Below are positions 23,943 to 32,871 of a stretch of 33,142 bases of DNA, piece by piece. Numbering within the stretch: the stretch's first letter is position 1; the number at the start of each line of letters is the position of its first letter. The position numbers were made by a program, and so were the translations under genes. Under the pieces are notes generated by a model, which worked only from the letters and a program-made list of their open reading frames with translations, was not told the DNA's origin and searched no databases. Origin of the DNA: Clostridium tepidum (GTDB taxonomy: Bacteria > Bacillota > Clostridia > Clostridiales > Clostridiaceae); contig NZ_MRAE01000031.1 in the NCBI RefSeq assembly GCF_002008345.1, positions 1 to 33,142 of the forward strand. The letters run 5' to 3'.

Positions 23943-24749
23943 ATGAGTGATTTAAAGAAGATAAATAATTTTAAAAAGGTAGATGTTAGAAATGCTGTTC
24001 GTAATAGTTATAGAAGGGTGGCTATTGGAAATGCAAAAAAGGATGGCTGTTGTGGTGGAAGCATTAATCTTAAAAAATCTTCCATAGAGATATCACGTAA
24101 GATTGGGTATTCTGATGAAGAAATATCAACTGCTCCAGAGGAAGCTAATATGGGGCTAGGTTGTGGAAATCCTCAATTAATAGCTAATATTAAAGAGGGG
24201 GAGACTGTTATAGACCTTGGAAGTGGAGGCGGATTTGACTGTTTCTTAGCTTCAAAGAAAGTTGGAGCCAAGGGATATATTATTGGAGTTGATATGACTT
24301 ATGAGATGATTCACAAAGCAAGAATTATAGCTAAAAAGTATAGATATAAAAATATAGACTTTAGACTAGGTGAAATTGAAAATCTTCCTGTAGCAGATAA
24401 TACTGCAGATGTAATTATTTCAAACTGTGTTATAAACTTATCTCCTAATAAACAAAGAGTATATAATGAGGCTTATCGTGTATTAAAAAAAGGTGGTAGA
24501 CTTGCTATTTCTGATATAGTTCTTATTAGAGAATTGACAAAGGAGATGAAACAAGATGAGAACCTTTATTGCGGATGAGTTACTGGAGCATCTTCAGTTG
24601 AAGAATTAAAATTATATCTAGAAAAGGCTGGTTTTAGTAATATTAGAATTGAAACTAATCAGGTTTCAAAAGAATATGCTGAAAAATGGGGACATAAGTT
24701 AAAGGTGGGGGAATATATTATGTCTGCATCAATAAAAGCAATAAAATAA
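23943..24749 (+). CDS. arsM: arsenite S-adenosylmethyltransferase, probable selenoprotein (in-frame TGA)
   Basis: Methylates trivalent arsenic with SAM. Reading through TGA at 24576-24578 gives 268 residues, the normal ArsM length. Seen: N-terminal CCGG (36-39), C74 in GLGCGNP, motif I VIDLGSGGGFDC (89-100), VDMTYEM, and C162 in ISNCVINL. The TGA is residue 212, in YCG-x-VTGASSVEEL, where ArsM proteins have Cys. The distance C162 to 212 is 50, equal to Cys174-Cys224, the arsenic ligands of algal CmArsM. The frame after TGA is intact for 56 codons with typical ArsM sequence (LEKAGF, EYIMSASIKA). A stem-loop TCTTC-AGTT-GAAGA begins about 12 nt downstream, its loop 17 nt from TGA with G in second place, fitting bacterial SECIS rules. 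The alternative is a simple nonsense mutation. A GGGAGG site precedes the ATG. Confidence 0.75.
24579..24605 (+). promoter_or_regulatory. candidate bSECIS element
   Basis: Immediately after the TGA: stem TCTTC (24591-24595), loop AGTT (24596-24599), GAAGA (24600-24604). The distance from TGA to the loop is 17 nt and the second loop base is G. A competing hairpin ACTGGAG/CTTCAGT (24582-24598) has its loop too close to the TGA. Functional only if SelB is present. Confidence 0.45.
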
Positions 24750-24772
24750 TAATTTATAGCTTTTATTGAAAT

Positions 24773-25141
24773 ATGGATACTTTCTTTTTTTATAAATATA
24801 AATATTTCAATATTAATTTTAATAAATTAATGCTAATGCTAATTTTACTTTCATTATCTAGTTATCTTTATATAAATGTTTATATTAACTTTACACTTTG
24901 GTGTAAACATAGTAACTGTGCTTTATTATATATTATTTTATTAATATATTTGGCCATATATATAGGAGGAACTTTTAATATAGATTTATATAATCCTTTT
25001 ACTCAAGGGATTTTTTCAAAAATGAAAGAACAAGAATCACTGATAATATCCAATGTATATCTAGTTATAACAAATATTTTTACTTCTATAGTAGCATACA
25101 GTATGATTCTCACAAAAGATATAAATATTGCAATGGATTAA
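24773..25141 (+). CDS. unidentified membrane protein, possibly a transporter fragment
   Basis: 122 residues in the open frame with three hydrophobic segments, about 19-38, 50-65 and 92-113. I do not recognise it. No good ribosome binding site precedes the ATG or the later ATGs near 24830, so the true start is unclear and it may be the rest of a larger ABC permease. The next gene, a broken ABC ATPase, starts 27 bp downstream with a strong AGGAGG site, so the two were probably one transporter operon. Phe, Tyr and Ile content is high, as in clostridial ABC-2 permeases. Confidence 0.4.
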   Translation: MDTFFFYKYKYFNINFNKLMLMLILLSLSSYLYINVYINFTLWCKHSNCALLYIILLIYLAIYIGGTFNIDLYNPFTQGIFSKMKEQESLIISNVYLVITNIFTSIVAYSMILTKDINIAMD

Positions 25142-25167
25142 TTTAAAGTTAAATAGGAGGAATTTTT

Positions 25168-25670
25168 ATGGAGAATAAAGTTGTGATAAATATAACCAAT
25201 CTTTCGAAAAAAGTTAAAGATAGAACTTTATTAGATAATATAAATATAACATTTTCTAAAAGTGAAATACATGGAATAGTTGGTAGGGATGGATCAGGAA
25301 AAACTATGTTATTTAAAGCTATTTGTGGATTAATTAATGCTACAACAGGGGAAATACAAGTTTTTGGTCAGACTATAAAAAATGAATTTTCCCTAAAGAT
25401 GTAGGAGTTATAATAGAAAATCCAGGTTTTCTTCCACAATATTCAGGCTTTAAAAATTTAAAATTTTTAACTAGTATAAATAATAAAATATCTGATGAGG
25501 ATATAAATCATTATATGAAACTAGTTAAATTAGATCCATTAGATAAAAGACCTGTTAAAAAGTATTCTTTAGGAATGAAGCAAAGACTTGGTATTGCACA
25601 AGCTTTAATGGAAAAACCTAAACTTCTTATATTGGACGAGCCTATGAATGGATTAGATGAAGAAAATTAA
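25168..25670 (+). pseudogene. ABC transporter ATP-binding protein (frameshifted, truncated)
   Basis: The first 78 codons give an ABC ATPase start with Walker A GRDGSGKT and GLINATTGEIQVFG. A one-base frame break near 25386-25394, in a TTTTCCC run, stops this frame at 25402. The next frame continues correctly: [16 protein letters not shown], the signature [15 protein letters not shown], Walker [13 protein letters not shown]. It stops at 25668-25670, and the last third (switch His region and C-terminus) is degraded. The type resembles bacteriocin-immunity or antibiotic transport ATPases of the CcmA-like group. A short residue run in the following DNA (VLCEKYPLEVIAKLIEKL, near 25750-25800) may be from another lost gene. 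Confidence 0.85.
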
Positions 25671-26070
25671 AAAGTCTACAGAATATTATCTAACAAATGA
25701 AAACAAAAAGATTTTCAAAAAAGAGCCGCAAGATTTATAGCATAAGTTCTATGTGAAAAATATCCTTTAGAAGTGATTGCTAAACTTATTGAAAAATTAT
25801 AAAAAAGAATAGCAAATAGATTAAGGAGCTTAAATGCCTTTTTAAAAAGGGTTAATTTTAAAAAAGTAAATATCTTCTCTTTAGTTATTCTACTTCTGGC
25901 TCCTTTTTTAACCATGTTAATTTTAAAAAAAGTAAATATTTTCTCCATATATTAAATGTTTATAATTTCAACAGGTGATAAATTTTTAAAATTTCAGTGT
26001 TATTAATTATGGAAAATACTAGAAATAAAAAAATATAATAATAAGGAGCAATTGTATAAATAAATACTTA
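25671..26070. other. degraded intergenic stretch upstream of the cobalamin leader
   Basis: Remnants of coding sequence up to about 25800, then non-coding. AAGGAGC near 25822 can pair with GGCTCCTT near 25897. The repeat pair 25851-25945 lies here. No intact gene. Confidence 0.45.
25851..25945. repeat. direct-repeat pair, 65-bp period
   Basis: Twenty-nine bases at 25851-25879 recur at 25916-25945 with one extra A and one or two substitutions. The spacer of 36 bases is unique. Confidence 0.75.
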
Positions 26071-26097
26071 TTGACAACAATAGATATTTGTTATAAT
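26071..26097 (+). promoter_or_regulatory. promoter of the cobalamin leader
   Basis: -35 TTGACA (26071-26076) and a perfect -10 TATAAT (26092-26097), with a short spacer of 15 bp. It lies about 30 bp before the riboswitch. Confidence 0.65.
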
Positions 26098-26212
26098 CTT
26101 AAATATGGTAATTTAATAAAAGAAGTTTAGGTGCCTTTATATAAAAGGTGAAAAGGGAATGTGGTAAAATCCACAGCAGCCCCCGCTACTGTAATTGAGG
26201 ACAAATCTTTCA

Positions 26213-26447
26213 TAAACAGAGTTCTTGGCTTCAGAAGGAGTTTTTGCTCCTACTAAAGCTTATTAACAGAATTCTTAGGAGTTTTACTCCTTAGAAGGCG
26301 TTATCCTTTAGGAGAACTCGTTATCCAGGGATGTAGCCGATCTTTACTCCAACTTTGAAGAAAAGCAGAGAGTCCAAATCTTTGATTTGGTGCGAATCGC
26401 TTTCACAGAGTGCGATTGGAGTATTAGAGCGGGTATTCATCGGATAA
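26213..26447. repeat. structured repeat element, copy 2 (inside the riboswitch)
   Basis: Aligns with 23546-23800 (see there). Hairpins AGGAG-TTTTTG-CTCCT and CTTAGGAGT-TTT-ACTCCTTAG are seen near 26236-26252 and 26276-26297. The outer pairing ACTCCAA (near 26346) with TTGGAGT (near 26416) closes the 3' part, and GATG/CATC extends it. The insertion ends just before the CCACT segment of the riboswitch core. Confidence 0.7.
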
Positions 26448-26598
26448 ACCACTCTTTAAAAAAAGGGGAAGGGAAAGAGGAGGATGAATCATAAGCCAGG
26501 AGACCTGCCTAAATTTTTACTGGGTAAACTTTCGGAGGGAAAGATAACTATGCAAAGAGAGTATAATATAGGGGAAATATACCTATTTTAAACTATGC

Positions 26599-26636
26599 AT
26601 TGGCTATAAACTCTAAAGTTTATAGCCAATTTTTAT
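26599..26636 (+). terminator. intrinsic terminator of the riboswitch expression platform
   Basis: Stem of 14 bp, ATTGGCTATAAACT (26599-26612) with 26617-26630, loop CTAA, then TTTT. It lies about 230 bp before cbiP. Confidence 0.9.
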
Positions 26637-26659
26637 ATCTTAAATTAATTAAGTACAAT

Positions 26660-26752
26660 ATTTATTGAATTCAAATAGAAAAATTTATATATGGCAAAGG
26701 CAAGAGGAGTGGAATCTCTATCTAATTTATTGAATTTAAATAGAAAAATTTA
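26660..26752. repeat. direct-repeat pair, 65-bp period
   Basis: Twenty-eight bases at 26660-26687 recur at 26725-26752 with one mismatch. The 37-nt spacer (26688-26724) is clearly richer in G and C than its surroundings, as if it came from elsewhere. It lies between the riboswitch terminator and cbiP. Confidence 0.8.
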
Positions 26753-26861
26753 CCCCTTAAAAAAATAGTTTTAAATAATATATACCCTATTTATTTTGGG
26801 ATTTATAGTGTGTTTGTTTTAAGTATATAAATAAAAATAAATTGAAATTGGAGAGAAATTT

Positions 26862-28343
26862 ATGGCTAAAATAATGATTCAAGGAACCGCATCATCTGTA
26901 GGAAAAAGTCTTATAGTAGCTGCCCTTTGTAGAATATTTAAACAGGATGGATATAAGGTTTGTCCTTTTAAATCACAAAATATGTCCTTAAATTCTTATA
27001 TAACTTTAGATGGGAAAGAAATGGGAAGAGCCCAAGTGCTTCAGGCCTACGCAGCAGGGCTAGAACCAGAAGCTTATATGAACCCTATACTTTTAAAGCC
27101 TACTTCAGATAAGAAATGCCAAATAATTGTTAATGGCAAAGTATATGGAAATAGTACGGCTATGGAATATCATAACTTAAAAATAAAATTTAAGGATATG
27201 CTAAAAGAGCAGTTTGACGCATTAGAAGAAGATTTTGATATAGTTGTTATGGAAGGGGCAGGAAGCCCAGCAGAAATAAATTTAAGAGATAGAGATATAG
27301 TAAATATGGGAATGGCAGAAATTGTGGATGCGCCTGTATTATTAATTGGAGATATAGATAAAGGAGGAGTTTTTGCATCTTTAGCAGGAACTATGCTTCT
27401 TTTAAATGAAGAAGAAAAGAAAAGAGTAAAAGGAACCATAATAAATAAGTTTAGAGGAGATGTCAAAATACTAGAACCAGGTTTAAATATGCTAGAGGAT
27501 ATAATACATATACCTTGTCTAGGGGTAGTTCCTTACACTAGATTACAGTTAGAGGATGAGGATGGAGCAGTAGAATTTAATAAAAAAGTCTATGCCCCAA
27601 TTGATATAGCTGTAATAAAAATGCCACATATATCAAATTTTACAGACTTAGATGCTTTAAAATCAGAAGAAGATGTATCCATAAGATTTATAACTTCAAA
27701 ACAGGAATTTAAAGAACCAGACTTATTAATAATACCAGGAAGTAAAAATACTATAGAAGATTTACTTTATTTAAGAAAATGTGGATTAGAAGAAAAAATA
27801 AAAGAATATAGCAACAATGGAAAAATAATAGGTATTTGTGGAGGATATCAAGTATTAGGTAGCAAAATCAAAGATCCATATAAAGTAGAAACAGATTTAG
27901 GAGAAATTGATGGATTAAATCTTTTAGATATGGAAACTACTTTTGAAAAAGAAAAGGTTACAACACGAGTTTTTGCAAAAATCTTAGATGAAGGAATAGA
28001 AAATACTGTTTATGGATATGAAATACATATGGGAATAAGTAAATATGGTAAAGATGCTGCACCATTATTTAAAATCTATGATAAAAATGGAGAAAAAGTA
28101 GATTACTTCGATGGAGCCATAAATAGAAAGGGAAATGTAATGGGAACTTATATCCATGGAGTTTTTGATGGAGTGGCTTTTAGAGAAAAAATAATAAATG
28201 AATTAAGAGTAAAAAAAGATTTAAACAAGAAAAAATCTAAAGTATATGAACATATGAGAGAAAAAGAATTAGACAAGCTTGCAGATATAGTAAGGCAAAG
28301 CTTAGACATGGAAAAAATTTATTCCATTATAGGCATTAAGTAA
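26862..28343 (+). CDS. cbiP: cobyric acid synthase (amidotransferase)
   Basis: Amidates side chains b, d, e and g of adenosyl-cobyrinate a,c-diamide using glutamine and ATP. 493 residues, normal length. The N-terminal DTBS-like domain has the P-loop GTASSVGKS (8-16), [11 protein letters not shown] (36-46) and [12 protein letters not shown] (130-141). The C-terminal class I amidotransferase domain has its cysteine C326 in GICGGYQ and H432 in [14 protein letters not shown] precedes the ATG. First gene after the riboswitch, so it should be directly controlled by adenosylcobalamin. The next gene, cbiB, lies 320 bp downstream. Confidence 0.97.
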   Translation: MAKIMIQGTASSVGKSLIVAALCRIFKQDGYKVCPFKSQNMSLNSYITLDGKEMGRAQVLQAYAAGLEPEAYMNPILLKPTSDKKCQIIVNGKVYGNSTAMEYHNLKIKFKDMLKEQFDALEEDFDIVVMEGAGSPAEINLRDRDIVNMGMAEIVDAPVLLIGDIDKGGVFASLAGTMLLLNEEEKKRVKGTIINKFRGDVKILEPGLNMLEDIIHIPCLGVVPYTRLQLEDEDGAVEFNKKVYAPIDIAVIKMPHISNFTDLDALKSEEDVSIRFITSKQEFKEPDLLIIPGSKNTIEDLLYLRKCGLEEKIKEYSNNGKIIGICGGYQVLGSKIKDPYKVETDLGEIDGLNLLDMETTFEKEKVTTRVFAKILDEGIENTVYGYEIHMGISKYGKDAAPLFKIYDKNGEKVDYFDGAINRKGNVMGTYIHGVFDGVAFREKIINELRVKKDLNKKKSKVYEHMREKELDKLADIVRQSLDMEKIYSIIGIK

Positions 28344-28663
28344 TTTTTAGCTTTAGAAAGATAGTTTTATTACTATAAATCTTATGAAAATATTTCTTAG
28401 AAGATTTACTCTTTAGTAGTAAAATTATTGAAAGATTTGATTATTAGTATTAGATTTTTTACAAGTTTTATTTGCTATAAGAATTTCTTATGCTCTAGCA
28501 AAAGGAGTTATTTAGTGGAGTAGTCACTTTTATATAAGACTAAATGTTAGGGATTTTATACATATGATAAAAAAGTAAGATTATTTTCATTATAGAAAAG
28601 GGAAAATAAATTCCCGATTTTAGACATATGATAAAAAAGTAAGAATGTAAGGATGATAATGAA
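28344..28663. other. gap between cbiP and cbiB with hairpins
   Basis: No gene. A long imperfect hairpin covers about 28366-28424 (TTTTATTACTA with TAGTAGTAAAA, AAATCT with AGATTT). A second, TTGCTA/TAGCAA, lies near 28469-28499. Neither has a clear T run. The repeat pair 28552-28644 is also here. Confidence 0.5.
28552..28644. repeat. direct-repeat pair, 64-bp period
   Basis: Twenty-nine bases at 28552-28580 recur at 28616-28644 with one mismatch; the spacer of 35 bases is unique. The second copy ends 19 bp before the cbiB start codon. Confidence 0.85.
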
Positions 28664-29635
28664 ATGTATTTAAATGTAACTGCAAATTTTGTAGATGTAA
28701 TTATAGCGGTTTTTATAGATTGGATTATTGGAGATCCTTATTGGTTTCCACATCCAATTATATATATAGGAAAGCTTATTAGCTTTTTAGAAAAAAAATT
28801 CAGATCTAAAGCTAAAAATGAAGAAAGTTTAAAAGTATATGGTGAAATAATTGTAATAATAGTTTGCCTTGTTAGTTTTTTGATTCCTTTTATAGTTTTA
28901 AAAACTTTTAAATTTAATTTTTATATTTATCATGGTTTAAATATTTTGATACTATGGACAACTTTATCTGCTAAATGTTTACATCAGGAGGCAATAAAAA
29001 TATATTATGCTTTATATAAAGAAAATATAGAAGAAGCCAGATTAAAACTTTCTTATATAGTAGGGAGAGAAACTAAAGATTTAATTGAAAATGAAATAAT
29101 AAGAGCAGATGTAGAAACTATAGCAGAAAATGCATCAGATGGTATAATAGCACCACTTTTTTATGCCATAATTGGTGGAGCTCCTTTAGCAATGATGTAT
29201 AAAGGAATAAATACTATGGATTCTATGCTTGGATATTTAAATGATAAATATAGATACATAGGATTTTTCCCGGCTAAGGTAGATGATGTTTTTAATTTTA
29301 TACCAGCAAGATTAACAGGAATATTAATGTGCATATCAGCACCAATAGTGGGAGGAAACCCATTTAAAACTTTTAAAATAATGATAAGAGATAGAAAAAA
29401 TCATAAAAGTCCTAATTGTGCCTATCCAGAAGGAGCTACTGCAGCAGCTTTAAAGATACAATTAGGGGGAAATAATGTATATTTTGGACAAATAGTAGAA
29501 AAACCTACTATAGGAGATAAAATAAAAGAATTAGCACCAATACACATAAAGGAAACTATAAAGCTTATGTATGCTAGTGAAGCGTTAATGGTAGTAATGG
29601 TAGGTGTGATTCTTAAACTTTTAGCTAAAATATAA
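28664..29635 (+). CDS. cbiB: adenosylcobinamide-phosphate synthase
   Basis: Integral membrane enzyme that joins adenosylcobyric acid with (R)-1-amino-2-propanol phosphate. 323 residues with about five membrane segments. Seen: IIGDPYWFPHPIIYIGKLI near the N-terminus, the central signature ETIAENASDGIIAPLFYAIIGGAPLAM (in part: ENASDGIIAPLFY), INTMDSMLGY, and a C-terminal EGATAAALKIQLGG. AAGGA lies 11 bases before the ATG. It is followed 113 bp later by cobD, which makes its aminopropanol substrate. Confidence 0.95.
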   Translation: MYLNVTANFVDVIIAVFIDWIIGDPYWFPHPIIYIGKLISFLEKKFRSKAKNEESLKVYGEIIVIIVCLVSFLIPFIVLKTFKFNFYIYHGLNILILWTTLSAKCLHQEAIKIYYALYKENIEEARLKLSYIVGRETKDLIENEIIRADVETIAENASDGIIAPLFYAIIGGAPLAMMYKGINTMDSMLGYLNDKYRYIGFFPAKVDDVFNFIPARLTGILMCISAPIVGGNPFKTFKIMIRDRKNHKSPNCAYPEGATAAALKIQLGGNNVYFGQIVEKPTIGDKIKELAPIHIKETIKLMYASEALMVVMVGVILKLLAKI

Positions 29636-29748
29636 AGAATAGTTTTTTATCTTTAAAATTAACAGAATTTTTAACAAGTTTTTTATGTGATAAAAAAATT
29701 ATAACCTTAATTGTTAAACTTGTAATTATTAAAAAAGGTGGTGTTTAT

Positions 29749-30837
29749 ATGCATGGTGGAGATATTTATACAGATGGAATTTTAAAAGGAAAAGAACTTA
29801 TAGATTTTAGTTCTAATATAAATCCTTTAGGGTTGCCAGACAGTTTTAAAGATAATTTACAGGAAGCCCTAAATTGGGTTCAAGTTTATCCAGATATTCA
29901 GTATAGAAATTTAAAAAGAAATTTAATAGAGTATTTAAGTTTTTTTATAGATTATTTTTATAAAGACAAAGTAGAGAAGCCTAATATAAATGAAGAAAAT
30001 TTAGTATTAGGAAATGGTGCAGTAGAAATAATTGATTTAGCTATAAGTAATTTAAAAAGCATATCTATTTTAGTTCCTTCCTTTGTGGAATACGAATTAT
30101 GTGCAAAAAAATGGAATGTACAAATAGATTATTGTAATTTAAATGAGGATATGACATATAACTATGAAAATATAAAAAAATCCTTAGAAAAAACAGAAGG
30201 AATAATATTGGGAAATCCTAATAATCCTAATGGATCAGTAATAGATAAAGAAAAACTTATATACATATTAGATTACTGTGAAAAGAATAACAAGATTGTA
30301 ATTTTAGATGAAGCTTTTATAGAGTTTACAGGAAAGAATTCCTTTAGTTTTTTAAACTTATGTGAAAGATATAAATGCATTTTTATAATAAGAGCCTTGA
30401 CTAAGTTTTATTCTATGCCAGGTATAAGATTTGGCTATGGAATAAGTTTTAATAATAAATTCTTAAACAAAATAAGAGAAAAACAAAACCCTTGGAATGT
30501 AAACTGTTTTGCAGAAATTGCAGTTAAATATGTTTTGAAGGATGAAAATTTCATAGAAAAATCTATAAATTACATAGAAAAAGAAAAAATATTTATGTAT
30601 AAAAATCTAAAGGAATGTGATTTATTTCACAGTGTGTATAGTACTTACAGTAATTTTATACTTTGTAAGTTGAAACACATTACAGGATATGAGCTTAAAG
30701 AAAGACTTTTAGAAAAAGGATTTATTTTAAGAGTATGCAAAGATTTTAAAACTTTAAATAGTAGTTATGTAAGATTTGCAATAAAAACTAGAGAACTTAA
30801 TCAGTCTTTGATAAATTTTTTAAAGGAAATAGATTAA
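29749..30837 (+). CDS. cobD: threonine-phosphate decarboxylase
   Basis: PLP enzyme that decarboxylates L-threonine O-3-phosphate to (R)-1-amino-2-propanol phosphate for CbiB. 362 residues, class I/II aminotransferase fold, normal length. Seen: the N-terminal HGGDIYTDG and FSSNINPLGLP typical of CobD and HisC-like enzymes, GNPNNPNG (155-162), the pyridine-binding Asp in VILDEAF (184-190), and the PLP lysine K219 in RALTKFYSMPGIRFGYG. The ATG follows AAAGGTGG. HisC is the main alternative; the GGD start and the cobalamin neighbours favour CobD. Confidence 0.93.
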   Translation: MHGGDIYTDGILKGKELIDFSSNINPLGLPDSFKDNLQEALNWVQVYPDIQYRNLKRNLIEYLSFFIDYFYKDKVEKPNINEENLVLGNGAVEIIDLAISNLKSISILVPSFVEYELCAKKWNVQIDYCNLNEDMTYNYENIKKSLEKTEGIILGNPNNPNGSVIDKEKLIYILDYCEKNNKIVILDEAFIEFTGKNSFSFLNLCERYKCIFIIRALTKFYSMPGIRFGYGISFNNKFLNKIREKQNPWNVNCFAEIAVKYVLKDENFIEKSINYIEKEKIFMYKNLKECDLFHSVYSTYSNFILCKLKHITGYELKERLLEKGFILRVCKDFKTLNSSYVRFAIKTRELNQSLINFLKEID

Positions 30838-31184
30838 AAAATTACGTTTTTAAATATAACAATCATTGTATGAAATAAGTAGTTAATCCCAAAATTTTAG
30901 ACCAATAGTTTATTTTAAAAATATAACAATGATTGTGTGAATTTTATATAAATTGTGCAGTAAAAATATTTGTAAGTCATGTTTAAAAATATAGGGATTA
31001 GTGTATAAAATATATAAATATTTTTAAGGGAAAAAATAATTTTATAAAAAAGATATGTATTTAAAGATTAAGAATTTTAAGAATTATCAGTTTTATGAAA
31101 TAGGGAGCATTGGTAATAAAAAATAGATAACTATAATTTTAATATTACATATATAGTTTAATTAATAAAAATAGGAGGGGGAAA
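30838..31184. other. gap between cobD and cbiM
   Basis: No gene and no second riboswitch. It holds the repeat pair 30847-30941 and AT-rich sequence up to the strong AGGAGGGGG binding site of cbiM. Confidence 0.5.
30847..30941. repeat. direct-repeat pair, 67-bp period
   Basis: Twenty-eight bases at 30847-30874 recur at 30914-30941 with four mismatches (core AAATATAACAAT). The 39-nt spacer is unique. Confidence 0.65.
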
Positions 31185-31904
31185 ATGAAAAAGAAATATT
31201 TATTTTTATTAACGGCAGCACTTATACTAGCTGCATCACAAAACGCATATGCTATGCATATTGCAGAAGGATTTTTACCACCTAAGTGGGCGGCATTATA
31301 TTTTGTTTTAAGTGCACCTTTTATAGTAATAGGTATAAAACACATAAGACAAAAAACTAAAATTAACAAAGATTTAAAAATGTTACTTGCAGTAGTTGCA
31401 GCCTATGCTTTTATACTATCTGCTATGAAAATACCATCAGTTACAGGAAGTTGTTCTCACCCAACAGGCACAGGACTTGGAGCTATAATATTTGGACCAT
31501 TTGTAGCATCCGTAGTAGGATTAATAGTGCTTTTGTTTCAAGCCATATTATTAGCCCATGGTGGAATAACAACTCTTGGAGCTAATACTTTTTCTATGGG
31601 AATAGTAGGACCTATAGTATCTTATTTAATCTATAAAGGATTAAAAAATAAGAATCAAAAGTTAGCTGTATTCTTAGCAGCATGTTTGGGAGATTTAGCT
31701 ACATATACTGTTACATCACTACAGTTAGCATTATCTTTCCCAGCAAAAACTGGTGGAGTTATGGCGGCATTTGCTAAGTTTGCAACCATATTTTCTTTAA
31801 CTCAAATACCACTAGCTATTATAGAAGGATTAATAACTATAATGATTTTTGAGTTCATGATGAAATACTCAAAAGAAGAATTAAAAACTTTAAGTGAGGT
31901 ATAG
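31185..31904 (+). CDS. cbiM: cobalt ECF transporter substrate-binding subunit CbiM
   Basis: Cobalt-binding membrane subunit of the CbiMNQO importer. 239 residues. A signal peptide covers residues 1-23 (ending QNAYA); cleavage leaves MHIAEGFLPP at the mature N-terminus, where family members coordinate the metal with the N-terminal Met-His. Conserved SCSHPTGTGLGAI (about 86-98) with another metal-binding His, then ILLAHGGITTLGANTFSMGIVGP (in part: AHGGITTLGANTF). AGGAGGGGG precedes the ATG. cbiN starts four bases after the stop, so they form an operon. Confidence 0.97.
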   Translation: MKKKYLFLLTAALILAASQNAYAMHIAEGFLPPKWAALYFVLSAPFIVIGIKHIRQKTKINKDLKMLLAVVAAYAFILSAMKIPSVTGSCSHPTGTGLGAIIFGPFVASVVGLIVLLFQAILLAHGGITTLGANTFSMGIVGPIVSYLIYKGLKNKNQKLAVFLAACLGDLATYTVTSLQLALSFPAKTGGVMAAFAKFATIFSLTQIPLAIIEGLITIMIFEFMMKYSKEELKTLSEV

Positions 31905-31907
31905 TAT

Positions 31908-32207
31908 ATGAAAAAGCAAAATATTATTATAACCGTAGTATCTGTAGTAGTTATACTTGCTTCTTTATTTATAGGAGGGGCAAGAGGTGGAGAGTTTGCA
32001 GGAGCAGATGATCAAGCAGAGGGTATTATAGAAGAAATGAACAAAGACTATGAACCTTGGTTTGAAAGTATCTGGGAACCACCATCAGGAGAAATAGAAA
32101 GTCTATTGTTTGCATCACAGGCAGCGTTAGGAGCTGGAGTTATAGGATATTATATAGGGAAAAAGAAGAATGTTAAGAACAATAATGCTTCTATCAAGAA
32201 CCAGTAA
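31908..32207 (+). CDS. cbiN: cobalt transporter small subunit CbiN
   Basis: 99 residues, two membrane helices (about 5-23 and 66-86) joined by an extracellular loop with FAGADDQAEG and YEPWF..IWEPPSGEIESLLF, the CbiN hallmark. CbiN is needed for cobalt loading of CbiM. The GAGGT ending of cbiM acts as binding site. The last 38 bases overlap the start of cbiQ. Confidence 0.96.
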   Translation: MKKQNIIITVVSVVVILASLFIGGARGGEFAGADDQAEGIIEEMNKDYEPWFESIWEPPSGEIESLLFASQAALGAGVIGYYIGKKKNVKNNNASIKNQ

Positions 32208-32871
32208 ACTTTCTAATATACATCCTTTAGAAAAAGCAGTTTTGAGTATAATCCCAATTGTAATTTTGGGATTTACTCAAAATTATATAATTGTTTTTTG
32301 TAATATATTATTTTTCCTATTTATGAATCTAATTTTTAAAAATAATAGAAAAGTTTTTACAAAAATAACTTTAGAAGTAACAGCTTTTGCAGCCATATCT
32401 TCTATAACATTTGTTTTTGATTATGGAACTTTATACACATTGACACTTATACTTAAAAGTGTGAGTGCAGGACTGTGTCTTTCATTTTTTTCACTTACCA
32501 CACCTATAGATGATATGCTTTATTGCCTAGGTAAAAAGAAATATTTAAAAGATATTTGTGATATTGCTAAGGGAATGGAAAGATTTTTAGTTGTTATAAA
32601 TGATGAGTATAAAATTTTATATAGTTCTATAAAATCTAGAGGTGGATTTGACACATTTAAACTTAAAATTAGAAATACAGGAAAAATGGCAGCCCTTCTT
32701 TTTATAAATACATTAAACAGATGGAAAATAATCAAAGAAGGATTAGATAGTAGAGGATATGTAGGATATGTGCCTTATTTAGATAGAGAATTTGATTTTT
32801 CCTATATAAGATTTTTTATTATATTTACCTATATTATTTTAATGCTATTATTAGTAATATTTTTCAAATAA
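32170..32871 (+). CDS. cbiQ: cobalt transporter transmembrane subunit CbiQ (EcfT)
   Basis: 233 residues, energy-coupling membrane subunit that links CbiM to the ATPase CbiO. Seen: KLSNIHPLEKAV near the start, several membrane segments, and the two cytoplasmic coupling motifs of EcfT proteins, here SIKSRGGF (near residue 156) and GLDSRGYVG (near 193), each with the Ala/Ser-Arg-Gly core. The ATG at 32170 overlaps cbiN; the second ATG at 32185 is nearly as likely. The partner cbiO is not found in the remaining 270 bp of the window and may follow or lie elsewhere. Confidence 0.93.
   Translation: MLRTIMLLSRTSKLSNIHPLEKAVLSIIPIVILGFTQNYIIVFCNILFFLFMNLIFKNNRKVFTKITLEVTAFAAISSITFVFDYGTLYTLTLILKSVSAGLCLSFFSLTTPIDDMLYCLGKKKYLKDICDIAKGMERFLVVINDEYKILYSSIKSRGGFDTFKLKIRNTGKMAALLFINTLNRWKIIKEGLDSRGYVGYVPYLDREFDFSYIRFFIIFTYIILMLLLVIFFK

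Larger units (their letters stand above)
26125..26640 (+). promoter_or_regulatory. cobalamin (adenosylcobalamin) riboswitch with 250-nt insertion and terminator
   Basis: The 5' half is clear at 26129-26200: AGGTGCC, GGGAATGTGGT, CCACAGCAGCCCCCGCTACTG. The 3' half is at about 26448-26560: CCACT, GGGGAAGG, GATGAA and the B12 box GCCAGGAGACCTGCC (26495-26509). The variable region between, normally 10-20 nt, is about 250 nt here and consists of the structured repeat also found at 23546-23800. It has hairpins CCAAATC-TTT-GATTTGG (26374-26390) and AATCGC/GCGATT (26395-26417). An intrinsic terminator follows the aptamer. Expected action: premature termination before cbiP when the cofactor is abundant. 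Confidence 0.9.

Noticed and set aside
24582..24598. Hairpin ACTGGAG/CTTCAGT as the SECIS
   Set aside because: Its loop is only about 10 nt from the TGA, too close for the bacterial SECIS rules; the next hairpin fits better.
25740..25830. Small gene with VLCEKYPLEVIAKLIEKL
   Set aside because: Interrupted by stop codons on both sides and without a start; at most a remnant of a lost gene.
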